Assembly (NCBI GenBank): GCA_016875735.1
Contig: VGOW01000040.1
Span: 1-36,463 of the forward strand
Direction: 5' to 3'
DNA from: Chloroflexota bacterium
GTDB taxonomy: Bacteria; Chloroflexota; Anaerolineae; Anaerolineales; VGOW01
Length of the DNA: 36,463 nt
This document shows positions 14,192 through 24,120 of the stretch, one piece after another. The notes beneath the pieces were generated by a model. It saw only the letters and a program-made list of their open reading frames with translations. It had not been told where the DNA came from and ran no database searches. The position numbers were made by a program, and so were the translations under genes. Within the stretch, counting starts at the first letter, position 1. Each line of letters opens with the position of its first letter.

Positions 14192-14239
14192 TATTGGCCC
14201 TCCGTCTTTCGCGGCAGAGACACGGGAAGTGCGAAGACT

Positions 14240-15207
<968 letters not shown>

Positions 15208-15211
<4 letters not shown>

Positions 15212-15573
15212 GCGCCCACCATATACGGAACAGCCAAGCCTTTGTCGATCAATTCTTTGTTGAGTAGGGTGCCGTTCGCCAGAATCTCATCGCGCGTTTT
15301 TGCGCCGGGCAGGTAAATCACATCGGCGAGGTAGCGGCCATACTTCTCGGCTTTGTAAGTGTTGAGCACCACCAGCGAGCCGACCGGCAAAGCCTGCTCC
15401 ACAAACGCTTTCGACTTCAACCCGGCCTCGCGCGTCGCGCCGCGAGTCTCCGGCGTGTTCACCCCTTTCAATCGCACGTCGAGTCGGTACTGAATGGCGA
15501 AGCCGAGATCGACATCGAAGTAAATGGTGTCGCCATCGACGACACGAACAACGGTTGCCGCATATTGAAACAT
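15208..15573 (-). CDS. staphylococcal-nuclease-like (SNase) protein
   Basis: A 121-residue OB-fold nuclease domain. It retains the calcium-site acidic residues in VVDGDTIYFDVDL (Asp13, Asp15), the Arg/Glu pair in VRLKGVNTPET (Arg34, Glu42) and the second arginine in EKYGRYLADV (Arg80), so phosphodiester cleavage is plausible. Unlike secreted thermonucleases it has no signal peptide. ATG 15573 has AAGGAG 5-6 bases upstream, and a strong promoter lies 50-78 bp upstream. It is the first gene of a unit with the downstream glycosyltransferase, which is odd for a nuclease. Confidence 0.85.
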
Positions 15574-15622
15574 GGGGGTCTCCTTGTGAACGAGGGACGA
15601 CGGGTGAACGACTTCGGCAGTC

Positions 15623-15651
15623 AGTATAAACCGCGCGCGCAGGTTGGGCAA
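15623..15651 (-). promoter_or_regulatory. promoter of the SNase-glycosyltransferase unit
   Basis: On the minus strand TTGCCC (15651-15646), 17 bp, then TATACT (15628-15623). Predicted start near 15616, about 43 bases before ATG 15573. Confidence 0.7.
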
Positions 15652-15661
15652 GAAGACTGAC

Positions 15662-16522
15662 TCAGCCCCTCTGCCGATGCACGATCCAAATACCGGCCAG
15701 CACCACCGCGCCGCCGACGAGTTGAAAAACGGTGAGGGGTTGATCGAGAAGCGGCACGGCGAGGATGGCCGTGAGCACCGGCTGCCCCAGCAGAGTCGGC
15801 GAGACGATGGAGGCGGGCAAATGTCCGAGCGCATAATTCACCGCCAGATAGGCGATCACTTGCGTGAGCAGCGCCGCGCCGATCATGCTCCAATACGTGA
15901 GGGGCGGATAGCCGATGAGTGATTGGCCGAGCGCCGCCGACGCGCCTAACAGGAGCACCGTGCTCGTGGCCGCCGACACCCACCACGCCGTGAGCGAACT
16001 CAACCCTTCGCGTGCGCGCTGGGTGGCAAGAAAGAACCCGGCATAAAAGACTCCGGCGATGATGGCCAGCACACTGCCGAGATTGACCGACGGCGCATCG
16101 ATATTCTCTCCCACGATCACCAGCGTGCCGATCATCGTCAGCGTCAGCCCGGCCCAAAAGCCCGGCCGCAGTTTCTCTTTGAACAACAGCATGGCCCCAA
16201 GGCTGACCCACAGCGGCGAGGTGTTGCCGAACAGTGTGGCGCTCGCGGCAGAAGTGAGAAGAACGGAGGTGTTCCACGTGCCGAGATCACAGGCGAAGAA
16301 GAGTCCGGCCAGCACGGCGAACCAAAGGTGGCGTTGGGAGATGGGTGCGCGGCGGCGAGCTTCGATGCCGAAGGGCGCCGCCATCACCGCAGTGGCAATC
16401 GCCATCCGATAGAACCCGCTCACCGCGCCCGGCGCATTGGCCCATTTGACGAAGATGGCCGAGAAGCCCAGCCCGAAGATGCCCACGAGGAGGGCGAGAT
16501 AGGGAAGAATGCGTCGAGTCAT
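15662..16522 (-). CDS. EamA-family (DMT) transporter
   Basis: A 286-residue membrane protein with ten predicted helices in two EamA halves. The halves show similar stretches: FSAIFVKWANAPG...FYRMAIATAV in the first, and AVNYALGHLPASIVSPTLLGQPVLTAILAVPLL in the second. The family exports or imports small metabolites such as amino acids or nucleotide precursors; the substrate cannot be read. ATG 16522 overlaps the TGA of the upstream gene (ATGA), so the two are translationally coupled. It ends just before the SNase promoter. Confidence 0.85.
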   Translation of the reverse strand: MTRRILPYLALLVGIFGLGFSAIFVKWANAPGAVSGFYRMAIATAVMAAPFGIEARRRAPISQRHLWFAVLAGLFFACDLGTWNTSVLLTSAASATLFGNTSPLWVSLGAMLLFKEKLRPGFWAGLTLTMIGTLVIVGENIDAPSVNLGSVLAIIAGVFYAGFFLATQRAREGLSSLTAWWVSAATSTVLLLGASAALGQSLIGYPPLTYWSMIGAALLTQVIAYLAVNYALGHLPASIVSPTLLGQPVLTAILAVPLLDQPLTVFQLVGGAVVLAGIWIVHRQRG

Positions 16523-17556
16523 TTGAGTGCGCTTGCCACGTCGAAGTAGAACAACACGAAATAGCCGATAAGCAAAACCAGCCAGCCGATGACTTGCACA
16601 AGATCGAGAAACTGCTCCCACGAGAGGGTGAAATTTTCGTGGATGATGTCGGTGATGGATTCGAGTTGATCGAGTTTGCCTTTCACGGCGGCCTTCCACT
16701 CGTCGATGTAAAACTCGTCCACGATCAGGCGGTAGAGCTGCGCCGTGTACCAATCGCCGATGAGGAGGAGTCCCTGCTCGGTCTTTTCGAAGTTGAGCAG
16801 GAGCTCGAGGCGCTGGCGCAGAGACTGGCGCAAAACGTTGCTAAAAAAACCGAGTCGGCGCTTGTTTTCAAGTTCGTCGCGCACGGTTTGCAAATTGCGG
16901 TCGATGGCCCGATCCAGCAAACGATAGCGCAGAAGCTCGTAGTTGCCGATCTTCAGCAGTTCGATGTCCGATTGAAAGTCTTGCTCGTCGTCGATGATGA
17001 GCGCGCCTTCCCAGTCGACGACGGTGAGATCGCGCTCGGTGTAGCGGGCGCGCGAGACGAGGACTTGATCGACTTCGGACTCGCTGGCGAAGGCGGGCAG
17101 ACTGCGGAGCAACGAAGCGAGCGAGACACGGTTGGCCTGCACAAATTCGTCGGAAGAGACGCCGATTTGCGAAAGGCAGACGATGGTGTACTCCTCGACA
17201 AATGCGCCGCGATAGTCGTGCTCGGCCAGAGTCGTGTCGTGCAGTTTCGTTTGGATAATTTGCTTGCGCGCGTTGCTGGCCGGGCTGAGAACATCGGCGA
17301 GGGTGTAGGCGCATTCCACCGAAACAACCTGCCCGTCGATCACTTGCCGCCGCACGGCGACGGGTTGCCCGTCGATAATCACGTCATTGTCGCTCAGTTC
17401 TGTCAGTTCAATATCCAGATCGAGGAAGTAGGGCGCTTGTTTGGTGAGCGGCGGCTGAAGGCGTTGGCGGCCAGAGGATGTTGACGATGCAGATGCTGGC
17501 TCAGTGTTGGGAAACTGAATGAGGTAAACGATGCGGGCGTTGATGGGAGCAGACAT
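16519..17556 (-). CDS. uncharacterised tail-anchored protein, RMD1/DUF155-like layout
   Basis: A 345-residue protein. The first about 190 residues are mixed beta/alpha, with IIDGQPVAVRRQVIDGQVVS and VDWEGALIIDDEQDF. The last about 155 are helical: ELLKIGNYELLRYRLLDRAIDRNL, a basic linker, LIGDWYTAQLYRLIVDEFYIDEW and QLESITDIIHE. One transmembrane helix (WLVLLIGYFVLFYF) lies nearly at the C-terminus. That overall plan resembles RMD1/DUF155 proteins, but I cannot confirm homology, so treat it as uncharacterised. ATG 17556 has no clear ribosome-binding site. It is coupled to the EamA transporter downstream and lies 77 bp after the C39/LysM gene. Confidence 0.65.
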   Translation of the reverse strand: MSAPINARIVYLIQFPNTEPASASSTSSGRQRLQPPLTKQAPYFLDLDIELTELSDNDVIIDGQPVAVRRQVIDGQVVSVECAYTLADVLSPASNARKQIIQTKLHDTTLAEHDYRGAFVEEYTIVCLSQIGVSSDEFVQANRVSLASLLRSLPAFASESEVDQVLVSRARYTERDLTVVDWEGALIIDDEQDFQSDIELLKIGNYELLRYRLLDRAIDRNLQTVRDELENKRRLGFFSNVLRQSLRQRLELLLNFEKTEQGLLLIGDWYTAQLYRLIVDEFYIDEWKAAVKGKLDQLESITDIIHENFTLSWEQFLDLVQVIGWLVLLIGYFVLFYFDVASALK

Positions 17557-17633
17557 ACAAACAATCAGCCGTTGGCGTTCAGCGCACTGCGCCGAATTCG
17601 CCGACGGCTGAGAGCGACTGAAGGCCGATGCGG

Positions 17634-18560
17634 TTACGGGGTGGGGCCGCCGTGTCCGGGAAGGGGGACGGTGGCGTCGTCCACCGGGGCGAAGTCGGGG
17701 CGCGGGATGAGGTAAGTGTCGCCGGGCTCGACGAGGCTGGGGTGGGCAATGTCGTTGAAGTACACAATGACGCGCCACTTCTCGCGATCCTGATAAAACA
17801 TCACGGCGATCTTCGAGAGGCTGTCGCCGCGGCGCACGGTGTATGTATCCCACACTGCGCCCCAGTTGCCGAGTTTGGCGAAGAGGGCAGAGGCGATGGC
17901 GGGGTCGTTGAGGTTGGGATCGGGTTGGCCCTCGTAGGCGGCTTTGGCGCGGATGCGGCGGCGAGCGGTGTCGTCGAGTTGGGCCGGTTGCGGCGCGGGG
18001 GCCGCTTCCCCGTCGAGGAAGGGCACCGTCTTTTCTGAGATGAGGGCGGCGTAGTTGGGATTCTGGCCCGGCGCGAAACCGCCCCATGCGTCGGTGAATT
18101 GTTCGTAGGTGTAGGCGGAGTATTTGCCCTGCTCGCGGCGGTCGCCTTTGAATAGCGGATCGTGGATGAAAACTTGATCCTCATCGTAGCCGGTGACGAG
18201 GACGAAGTGCGAGCCTTTGAATCCGTTGTGGACGATCGGATCCCAAAAGGCATAGTTGACGAGGGCGATGAACGGTTTGCCCGCGTTGATGGCGGCTTTG
18301 AGATCGTCGAGGGCGCGGGCCGGAACGAAGTTTTTGCGCGTCATGGCGAGGTTGCGCGCTTTGGCCGCGTTGGTGAGATCGGTGAAGGAGGTGTACTGGC
18401 TCGCGCCGCGTTCGCCGATATGGCGATAGAGCTGGTCAGGCGAAATGGGATCGCCGAGCGCGCCGAGCAGCATGGCAAGGCTGGTGGGGCCGCAGTCGGC
18501 GAAATGATCTTTGGCGTCGGCATCCCATTGAGATTTGTATGGCACGGCAAGTTTGGGCAT
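17634..18560 (-). CDS. C39-like cysteine peptidase with C-terminal LysM domain
   Basis: A 308-residue protein. Residues about 1-170 have the papain-like C39 layout: catalytic cysteine in HFADCGPTSLAMLL (Cys23), histidine in FKGSHFVLVTGYDED (His118) and aspartate in FIHDP (Asp134). After a Pro/Ala linker a LysM domain follows (about 238-286: TYTVRRGDSLSKIAVMFY...VEPGDTYLIP), which binds N-acetylglucosamine polymers. Wall-bound cleavage of peptides fits, but no signal peptide is visible even with the upstream in-frame extension, so export would need another route. ATG 18560 has GGAGGAT upstream and a well-formed promoter. Confidence 0.83.
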   Translation of the reverse strand: MPKLAVPYKSQWDADAKDHFADCGPTSLAMLLGALGDPISPDQLYRHIGERGASQYTSFTDLTNAAKARNLAMTRKNFVPARALDDLKAAINAGKPFIALVNYAFWDPIVHNGFKGSHFVLVTGYDEDQVFIHDPLFKGDRREQGKYSAYTYEQFTDAWGGFAPGQNPNYAALISEKTVPFLDGEAAPAPQPAQLDDTARRRIRAKAAYEGQPDPNLNDPAIASALFAKLGNWGAVWDTYTVRRGDSLSKIAVMFYQDREKWRVIVYFNDIAHPSLVEPGDTYLIPRPDFAPVDDATVPLPGHGGPTP

Positions 18561-18598
18561 AACATCCTCCGGCGATGTGGGTTTCCGAATATAAAACA

Positions 18599-18627
18599 AT
18601 GATACTGATTTCGCGGGGATTGGGCAA
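18599..18627 (-). promoter_or_regulatory. promoter of the C39-LysM gene
   Basis: On the minus strand TTGCCC (18627-18622), 17 bp, then TATCAT (18604-18599). Predicted start near 18592, about 32 bases before ATG 18560. Confidence 0.65.
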
Positions 18628-18629
18628 AT

Positions 18630-19793
18630 CTACCCTCCCTTCACCTCTGTCCACAACCTATCGTAGAACACCAGCGCCTCTCCCACGTCGGAGATGGTGT
18701 GGCCGGCCGCCCACGCTTCGGGTGGAGTGTTGGTGATGGGGGAGTTGATGTAGGCATTGTAGAGATCGGGCTGATGCTCTTTGGCGTAATCGAGCGCGGC
18801 TCGATTGGGCATGGTGTATGGAAAATCGCGCAGCATGAGCCAGAAGGTATCACCCTGCAGTGAATAGTTGAGCCAGGCGTAGGCGGCGTCAGCGTGTGGC
18901 GCGTTCATCAGAAGCACGTAACCATCTTGAAACAGAAACGATCCTTCTTCGGGGAACACATATCGTATGGCGCCCTTTTCTCGAAAGGCCAGTTCAGCTT
19001 CGGCGTTCCACACGTAACCAATATCGGCGTCGCCGGCAATGAGCGCCGTCTTCGGGCTGTCGCTGTCGAAAAGTTTGACGGCCCTCACCAATTCCGCCAG
19101 TCTGGGCTTGATCGCTTCGAGGTCTGCCGGGGCGGTCGTGTTGGGGTCGCGCCCTTCGGCGAGGAGCGCAATGCCGATCACACTGCGCATATCGTCCACA
19201 AACACCATGCGCCCGGCAAAGTCGGGGTTCCACAAATCGTTCCACGAGCGCGGCGGCACGGGCACAGCCGCCGAATCGTACACGATGGCCTGCGTTCCGG
19301 CTTGATACGGCACAACATAGTCGCCACTCTCGTCTCCCGGCACGGGAAAGTAAGCCGGATCGATGTTGGCGAAATTTGGCAGCTTGCTCATATCGAGTTT
19401 TTGCGCCATCCCATTGCGGATCATTGCGCCGATGATGTAATCGCTGGGCTGAGCCAGATCATACGCCGCACCGCCCGCCGCCAGTTTAGCGTACATCTCC
19501 TCATTCGACGAAAACTCATCGCGGTTCACCTTGATACCGTACACCATCTCAAAACACTCAACGATGTCCTGCGGAATGTATTCCGTCCACACAAACAGAT
19601 TGAGCTCAGAGGACGACACGTCTATTCCCGGCGAGGGCTCCGGGCAGAGGAAGCCCGAACTGGCGACTCTGGCCGCCGCCGTCGGAGCGCCGCCGCCGCC
19701 GTTTACCGGCCCACGCACGCACGCGGCGGCCATAAGCCCCAAAACGATCAGCCCCGCAACGGCTCCCGGTTGCAGAAAGGAAAACCTGATCAT
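18630..19793 (-). CDS. PotD-like polyamine-binding lipoprotein, second copy
   Basis: A 387-residue substrate-binding lipoprotein of the spermidine/putrescine type. A signal segment ends in the lipobox MAAAC (Cys25), then a Gly-rich linker, then the binding fold: ELNLFVWTEYIPQDIVECFEMVYGIKV, SSNEEMYAKLAAGGAAYDL and TALIAGDADIGYVWNAEAE. It is a clear paralog of the protein encoded at 19893-21032, sharing long blocks such as NSPITNTPPE and RLWTEVKGG/QIWTEVKGG. ATG 19793 follows GGGAG. It lies last in the pot operon after a hairpin, and probably serves the same permease with a different ligand or affinity. Confidence 0.9.
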   Translation of the reverse strand: MIRFSFLQPGAVAGLIVLGLMAAACVRGPVNGGGGAPTAAARVASSGFLCPEPSPGIDVSSSELNLFVWTEYIPQDIVECFEMVYGIKVNRDEFSSNEEMYAKLAAGGAAYDLAQPSDYIIGAMIRNGMAQKLDMSKLPNFANIDPAYFPVPGDESGDYVVPYQAGTQAIVYDSAAVPVPPRSWNDLWNPDFAGRMVFVDDMRSVIGIALLAEGRDPNTTAPADLEAIKPRLAELVRAVKLFDSDSPKTALIAGDADIGYVWNAEAELAFREKGAIRYVFPEEGSFLFQDGYVLLMNAPHADAAYAWLNYSLQGDTFWLMLRDFPYTMPNRAALDYAKEHQPDLYNAYINSPITNTPPEAWAAGHTISDVGEALVFYDRLWTEVKGG

Positions 19794-19814
19794 TGAGCAT
19801 CTCCCATTAAGAGT

Positions 19815-19856
19815 AAACACCGAGCCGCCGCGATTTTCTGCGGATGCTCGGTGTTT
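19815..19856 (-). promoter_or_regulatory. stem-loop between the two potD-like genes
   Basis: AAACACCGAGC and GCTCGGTGTTT form an 11-bp stem, with an inner CCGC/GCGG stem around TTTTC. There is no T-tract after the hairpin on the minus strand, so a processing or mRNA-stability element that lowers or separates expression of the second copy is likelier than a full terminator. Confidence 0.6.
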
Positions 19857-19892
19857 GTCGTTGCTTGCTTCGCAACGTCGCCCGCTGCTGCC

Positions 19893-21032
19893 TCAGCCCC
19901 CTTTGACCTCCGTCCAAATCTGATCGTACAGCGGGGTGGCTTCGCCCACGTCGTTAATGCGGTGGCCGTTGGCAATTTCCTCCGGCGGCGTGTTGGTGAT
20001 GGGCGAATCCATGTAAGCGTTGTAAAGGTCGGGCTGGCTGGTTTTGGCATAGTCGAGCGCGGCTTTATTGGGGTTGGTGTACGGGAAGTCGCGCAACATC
20101 ATCCAGAACACATCACCCTGCATCGAATAGTTCAACCACGCATAGGCGGCGTCGAGGTGCGGAGCGCCGACCGGCATAGCATAATTGTCTTGCCACAGAA
20201 TCGCCCCTTCGGTCGGATATACGTATTGAATGGAGGGGTTCTCTTGTTGGGCGAGGAGGGCTTCGCCCGTCCACGTCATGCCCAAATCTGCGTCTCCGGC
20301 GATGAGCGCGGTCTTCGGGCTGTCGCTGTCAAAGAGTTTGATATTGGGCACGAGTTCGGCCAATTTGTTTTTGGCCTCGTCGAGCTGCGCCGGGTCTTTG
20401 GTATTCACATCGTAACCGAGCGTGAGCAGAACCATGCCGATGGTGGCGCGAGAGTCGTCGAGGAACACCATGCGCCCGGCGTATTCCGGCTTCCACAGAT
20501 CGGCCCATGAAGTCGGCACATTCTGCACTGCCGCAGTGTTGACTACGATGGCATCCGTTCCGGCTTGATATGGCAGGGTGTATTCGTTGCCGGGATCAAA
20601 GGAAAAGTTGAGATAGGTGGAATCAAAGTTCGCCATAATCGGCAGTTTGCTCTTGTCGAGTTTCTGCAAGAGCCCCTGCCGGATCATGAGGCTGACGATG
20701 TAATCGGTGGGCTGGACGAGATCGTAGGAGGCGCTGCCCGCCGAAAGTTTGGCGTACATTTCCTCGTTGCTCGAATACTCGTCGCGGTTCACTTTGATGC
20801 CGTACACCAATTCAAAGCACTCAATCGTGTCGGGCGGGATGTATTCCGTCCACACGAACAGGTTGACTTCCTGCGAGGTGACTTCCATTTTGGGTGACGG
20901 CTCCGGGCAGGCGAACCCGCTGGAAGTGGTTTTGGGGCCGGTGGGCGTTGGCGTTGCCCCCCCGCCGCAGGCGGCCACCACGAGGCCGACGGCGAGAACG
21001 GCGGCTAGGGTCTTCCATATTTTCGATGACAT
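19893..21032 (-). CDS. potD: PotD-like polyamine-binding lipoprotein
   Basis: A 379-residue substrate-binding lipoprotein. The signal peptide KIWKTLAAVLAVGLVVAAC ends in a lipobox (Cys22). A Thr/Pro spacer follows, then the extracellular binding fold with VNLFVWTEYIPPDTIECFELV, QPTDYIVSLMIRQGLLQKLD and SPKTALIAGDADLG. It delivers spermidine, putrescine or a similar amine to the permease encoded by the two genes upstream. The start is ATG 21032, with a strong AAAGGAGG. Forty-one bp separate it from the potC-like gene. The residues that fix the ligand were not evaluated. Confidence 0.92.
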   Translation of the reverse strand: MSSKIWKTLAAVLAVGLVVAACGGGATPTPTGPKTTSSGFACPEPSPKMEVTSQEVNLFVWTEYIPPDTIECFELVYGIKVNRDEYSSNEEMYAKLSAGSASYDLVQPTDYIVSLMIRQGLLQKLDKSKLPIMANFDSTYLNFSFDPGNEYTLPYQAGTDAIVVNTAAVQNVPTSWADLWKPEYAGRMVFLDDSRATIGMVLLTLGYDVNTKDPAQLDEAKNKLAELVPNIKLFDSDSPKTALIAGDADLGMTWTGEALLAQQENPSIQYVYPTEGAILWQDNYAMPVGAPHLDAAYAWLNYSMQGDVFWMMLRDFPYTNPNKAALDYAKTSQPDLYNAYMDSPITNTPPEEIANGHRINDVGEATPLYDQIWTEVKGG

Positions 21033-21073
21033 CTTTCTTTCCTCCTTTGGTTGAAGTGAAGCGTTGGCGTTGA

Positions 21074-21913
21074 TCAGGCTTCGCGGCTTTCGAGGCGTTG
21101 AGAGATGAACACGGCGATCAGCACGGTGAGTATCCACACGGTCGAAAGGGCGTTGACTTCGGGCGTGATGATGCGGCGAAGCAAACCGTACACGTAAATG
21201 GGCAGGGTGGTGGAGCCGGGCCCGTTGGTGAAGAAGGTGATGATGAAATCGTCGAGCGAGAGGGTGAAGGCCAGCAATGCGCCGGAAAGCACTCCGGGGG
21301 CGATGATGGGCAGAGTGACTCGCCAAAAGGTGACGATTTCGTTTGCGCCCAGATCCATGGCCGCCTCTTCCACTGCTTTATCGAATCCGTGCAGGCGCGC
21401 GCGCACCACGAGTGTGACGAAGGGAATGCTGAAAGCAATGTGCGAGACGATGACGGTGCCCAATCCCATCGAGAGTCGTTGAACGCCCGCCAGCCCGAAG
21501 GTGATGTTGATCCATGTGAAGAGGGCGCTGAACAAAACGAGGATGCCGATGCCCATCACGATTTCTGGAATCACGATGGGGATGTAGAGCGCCGCTTCCG
21601 AAAAGTTCCTCACCGGGAAACTGTATCGCTGAAGGGCGAGAGCGGCCATGGCGCCGATGGTGGTCGAAACGACCGTGGAGGTGAAGGCGATGGTGAGCGT
21701 GTTCTTGGCGGCGTCTAACACCTCGTCGTTCTCGAACAGTTTGCAGAACCAAAAGAACGGCCCGCACGGCCCTTGATTGACCACGCCCTCGAACACCACA
21801 TTCGTGCGCGAGGAGTTGAAGGCAAACACCACCAGCACCACGATGGGCGCATACAAGAAGAAATATACCGCTAGCGCGGAGAGGGCCACCAGAGGCGAGC
21901 GGCGGTTGCTCAT
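21074..21913 (-). CDS. potC: polyamine ABC transporter permease, PotC-like
   Basis: A 279-residue inner-membrane protein with six predicted helices. The cytoplasmic EAA loop that contacts the ATPase is [20 protein letters not shown] near residue 185. It pairs with the PotB-like subunit to form the channel. The ATG 21913 overlaps the TGA of the potB-like gene (ATGA), giving equal translation of the two subunits. Confidence 0.93.
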   Translation of the reverse strand: MSNRRSPLVALSALAVYFFLYAPIVVLVVFAFNSSRTNVVFEGVVNQGPCGPFFWFCKLFENDEVLDAAKNTLTIAFTSTVVSTTIGAMAALALQRYSFPVRNFSEAALYIPIVIPEIVMGIGILVLFSALFTWINITFGLAGVQRLSMGLGTVIVSHIAFSIPFVTLVVRARLHGFDKAVEEAAMDLGANEIVTFWRVTLPIIAPGVLSGALLAFTLSLDDFIITFFTNGPGSTTLPIYVYGLLRRIITPEVNALSTVWILTVLIAVFISQRLESREA

Positions 21914-22812
21914 GCCGAGGCGATCTCCTCGCCAAAGCCGAACTTGCGGGTGTAAAAGATGGTGACGATGAGGGTCATGACCATGAGGATGATGGACGAG
22001 GCTGAGCCGAAGGCGGGGTCGCGCGCGTCGAGAAATTGACGCTGGATGAGGTTGCCCACGAGAATCACTTGCCGCCCGCCGAGAATGTCGGAGACGACGA
22101 ACGAGCCCATGACCGGGATGAAGACGAGAATGGTGCCGGCCACCACGCCGGGCATGGACAGGGGAAGGGTGACGCGGAGGAAGGTTCGCGCGGCGCTCGC
22201 GCCGAGATCGGCGGCGGCCTCATAGAGCGAGCCGTCAATTTTTTCCAGCGATGTGTAGATGGGCAGAATCATGAACGGCAAGAATTCGTACACCATGCCC
22301 ACCAGCACCGCGCCCGGCGAAGGGTAAAAATCGAACGGCTTGAACGGCAGATTGAAAAGCCCGGCCCCGAGTCCGAGCAAACCGTTGAGCACGCCCTGCG
22401 TGCGCAAGATCATGATCCATGCGTAGATGCGGATGACAAAGTTCGTCCACAGCGGGACGAGAATGAGGAAGAGCAAACTGTTGCGCCATTTGGCCGGGGC
22501 GCGGGCCACAAAATAGGACAGTGGGTAGGCCATGAGGATCACGACGACGGTGGTCTGAAACGCCAACGTGAGCGAGCGCATCAGGATGTTGAGATAAAGA
22601 TCGTCGAAGCCTTCGGGGGTGAAGCCGGCCAAGCGAAGATAATTGTCGAAGGTGAAAGTGTAGATCACGTTGCCGTCGGCGTCGCGGCGGCCAAAGGAAG
22701 TGACGACGGTGAGAAGCAGTGGGATGATCAGCAAGGCGATCATCCACAAGTTGGAGGGCAGGATGAGCAGAAAACCCTGAATGGTTTTGTTTTCGCGGAG
22801 TTTTTGGAACAT
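21910..22812 (-). CDS. potB: polyamine ABC transporter permease, PotB-like
   Basis: A 300-residue inner-membrane subunit with six predicted helices. Its EAA loop ([20 protein letters not shown], near residue 200) docks on the ATPase. A characteristic N-terminal segment [21 protein letters not shown] precedes the periplasmic region. The start ATG 22812 lies 68 bp after the potA-like gene, across a repeat-rich gap, and its ribosome-binding site is weak. Confidence 0.93.
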   Translation of the reverse strand: MFQKLRENKTIQGFLLILPSNLWMIALLIIPLLLTVVTSFGRRDADGNVIYTFTFDNYLRLAGFTPEGFDDLYLNILMRSLTLAFQTTVVVILMAYPLSYFVARAPAKWRNSLLFLILVPLWTNFVIRIYAWIMILRTQGVLNGLLGLGAGLFNLPFKPFDFYPSPGAVLVGMVYEFLPFMILPIYTSLEKIDGSLYEAAADLGASAARTFLRVTLPLSMPGVVAGTILVFIPVMGSFVVSDILGGRQVILVGNLIQRQFLDARDPAFGSASSIILMVMTLIVTIFYTRKFGFGEEIASA

Positions 22813-22837
22813 CGGCTAAATGCGGAATACGGAAGGC

Positions 22838-22887
22838 GGAATGATGAATTCGTCATTCGTCATTCACCTTTCACCCTTCATCATTCC
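22838..22887. repeat. inverted repeat and GAATGAC units at the potA stop codon
   Basis: GGAATGATGAA (22838-22848) and TTCATCATTCC (22877-22887) are an 11-bp inverted repeat that covers the stop codon of the potA-like gene. Between them are heptameric TCATTCG units. It has the same style as the heptamer repeats elsewhere in the window. Confidence 0.65.
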
Positions 22888-23978
22888 GTCAACACTCTCG
22901 CCGCTTCCGCCGCGAAGGACACGGAGACCACATTGCCTTCGGCGGCCAGCGGGCGCGAGCCGGGCGCGTTGTTTTGCTCACGCACGCGCACTTCGTGTCC
23001 GCCCATCAATTGCACGCCGTAATGAGTGTCGGTGCCAATGTACACCACGCTCACCACCCGCCCGTCGAATTTGTTGGCGGCCTCCCCCGCGTAATTGATG
23101 TGCATCTTCTCCGGGCGCACGGCCACACTCACCTCGGCGCCGCCCGTCAACTGCGTCTCCGATTCGGAGCGCACTCGCAAGCCGCCGCTCAATTCCACCT
23201 CCACCGCCCGGCCATTTTGCGCAACGACTTTGCCGTTCAGGAAACTCGTCTCGCCGATGAAGTCGGCCACGAATTTGCAATTGGGACGCTCGTAGATTTC
23301 ATTGGCGCCGCCGATCTGCAAAGCCACCCCGCCCGACATCACCGCGATGCGGTCGCTCATCGTCAACGCTTCCTCTTGATCGTGAGTGACGTACACAAAG
23401 GTGATGCCCACCTCGCGTTGAAGCTTCTTCAATTCCAACTGCATCTCTTTGCGCAACTTGAGATCGAGCGCGCCCAGCGGCTCGTCGAGCAGAAGCACTT
23501 CGGGGCGATTGACGAGCGCGCGGGCCAGCGCCACGCGCTGTTGCTGCCCGCCCGAAAGCTGCCGCGCCCGCCGCTTCTCGTAGCCGGGCAAGCGCACCAT
23601 TTCCAACGCCTGCTTCACTCGCTGATCGCGCTCGGCCTTCGGCACGCCCTTCATCTCCAACCCAAAGGCCACGTTCTCGCCAATCGTCATGTGCGGGAAG
23701 AGCGCATAGTTTTGGAAGACGGTGTTCACCGGGCGTTGAAACGGAGGCGTGCGCCCCATCGGCTTGCCATGAATAAGCACTTCGCCTTCGGTGGGCAGCT
23801 CGAAACCGGCGATCATCCGCAGTGAAGTCGTCTTGCCGCAGCCCGACGGCCCCAACATGGAAAAAAATTCCCCGTCCCGTATTTGCATCGTCACGTTGCG
23901 CACGGCGTTGACGACCTCACCAGACGGGGCCGGGAAACGCTTGGAAACCTCTCGGAGTTCTACAGCGAAGTTGGCCAT
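22881..23978 (-). CDS. potA: polyamine ABC transporter ATPase, PotA-like
   Basis: A 365-residue ATP-hydrolysing subunit. Walker A is GPSGCGKTT (43-51), the signature LSGGQQQR (141-148) and Walker B VLLLDEPLGALD, followed by the switch histidine in YVTHDQEEAL. A TOBE-type regulatory region fills the last about 90 residues. ATG 23978 follows GGAGGC. It is the first gene of the operon and has a strong divergent promoter 53 bp upstream. Confidence 0.95.
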   Translation of the reverse strand: MANFAVELREVSKRFPAPSGEVVNAVRNVTMQIRDGEFFSMLGPSGCGKTTSLRMIAGFELPTEGEVLIHGKPMGRTPPFQRPVNTVFQNYALFPHMTIGENVAFGLEMKGVPKAERDQRVKQALEMVRLPGYEKRRARQLSGGQQQRVALARALVNRPEVLLLDEPLGALDLKLRKEMQLELKKLQREVGITFVYVTHDQEEALTMSDRIAVMSGGVALQIGGANEIYERPNCKFVADFIGETSFLNGKVVAQNGRAVEVELSGGLRVRSESETQLTGGAEVSVAVRPEKMHINYAGEAANKFDGRVVSVVYIGTDTHYGVQLMGGHEVRVREQNNAPGSRPLAAEGNVVSVSFAAEAARVLTE

Positions 23979-24030
23979 TCGGCCTGCCTCCAACACGAAG
24001 TCGCGGAGCAAATGCCCGCGCCAAGGGTGG

Positions 24031-24059
24031 ATTGTACAAGAGTGATATGAGTTTGGCAA
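24031..24059 (-). promoter_or_regulatory. promoter of the pot operon
   Basis: On the minus strand TTGCCA (24059-24054), 17 bp, then TACAAT (24036-24031). Predicted start near 24024, giving a 46-base leader before ATG 23978. Confidence 0.7.
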
Positions 24060-24120
24060 CCAACGCATAACTTCATCGGCGGCAAAGCGGTGTATCATCG
24101 ATCACACGCCGGGGGTTGCC

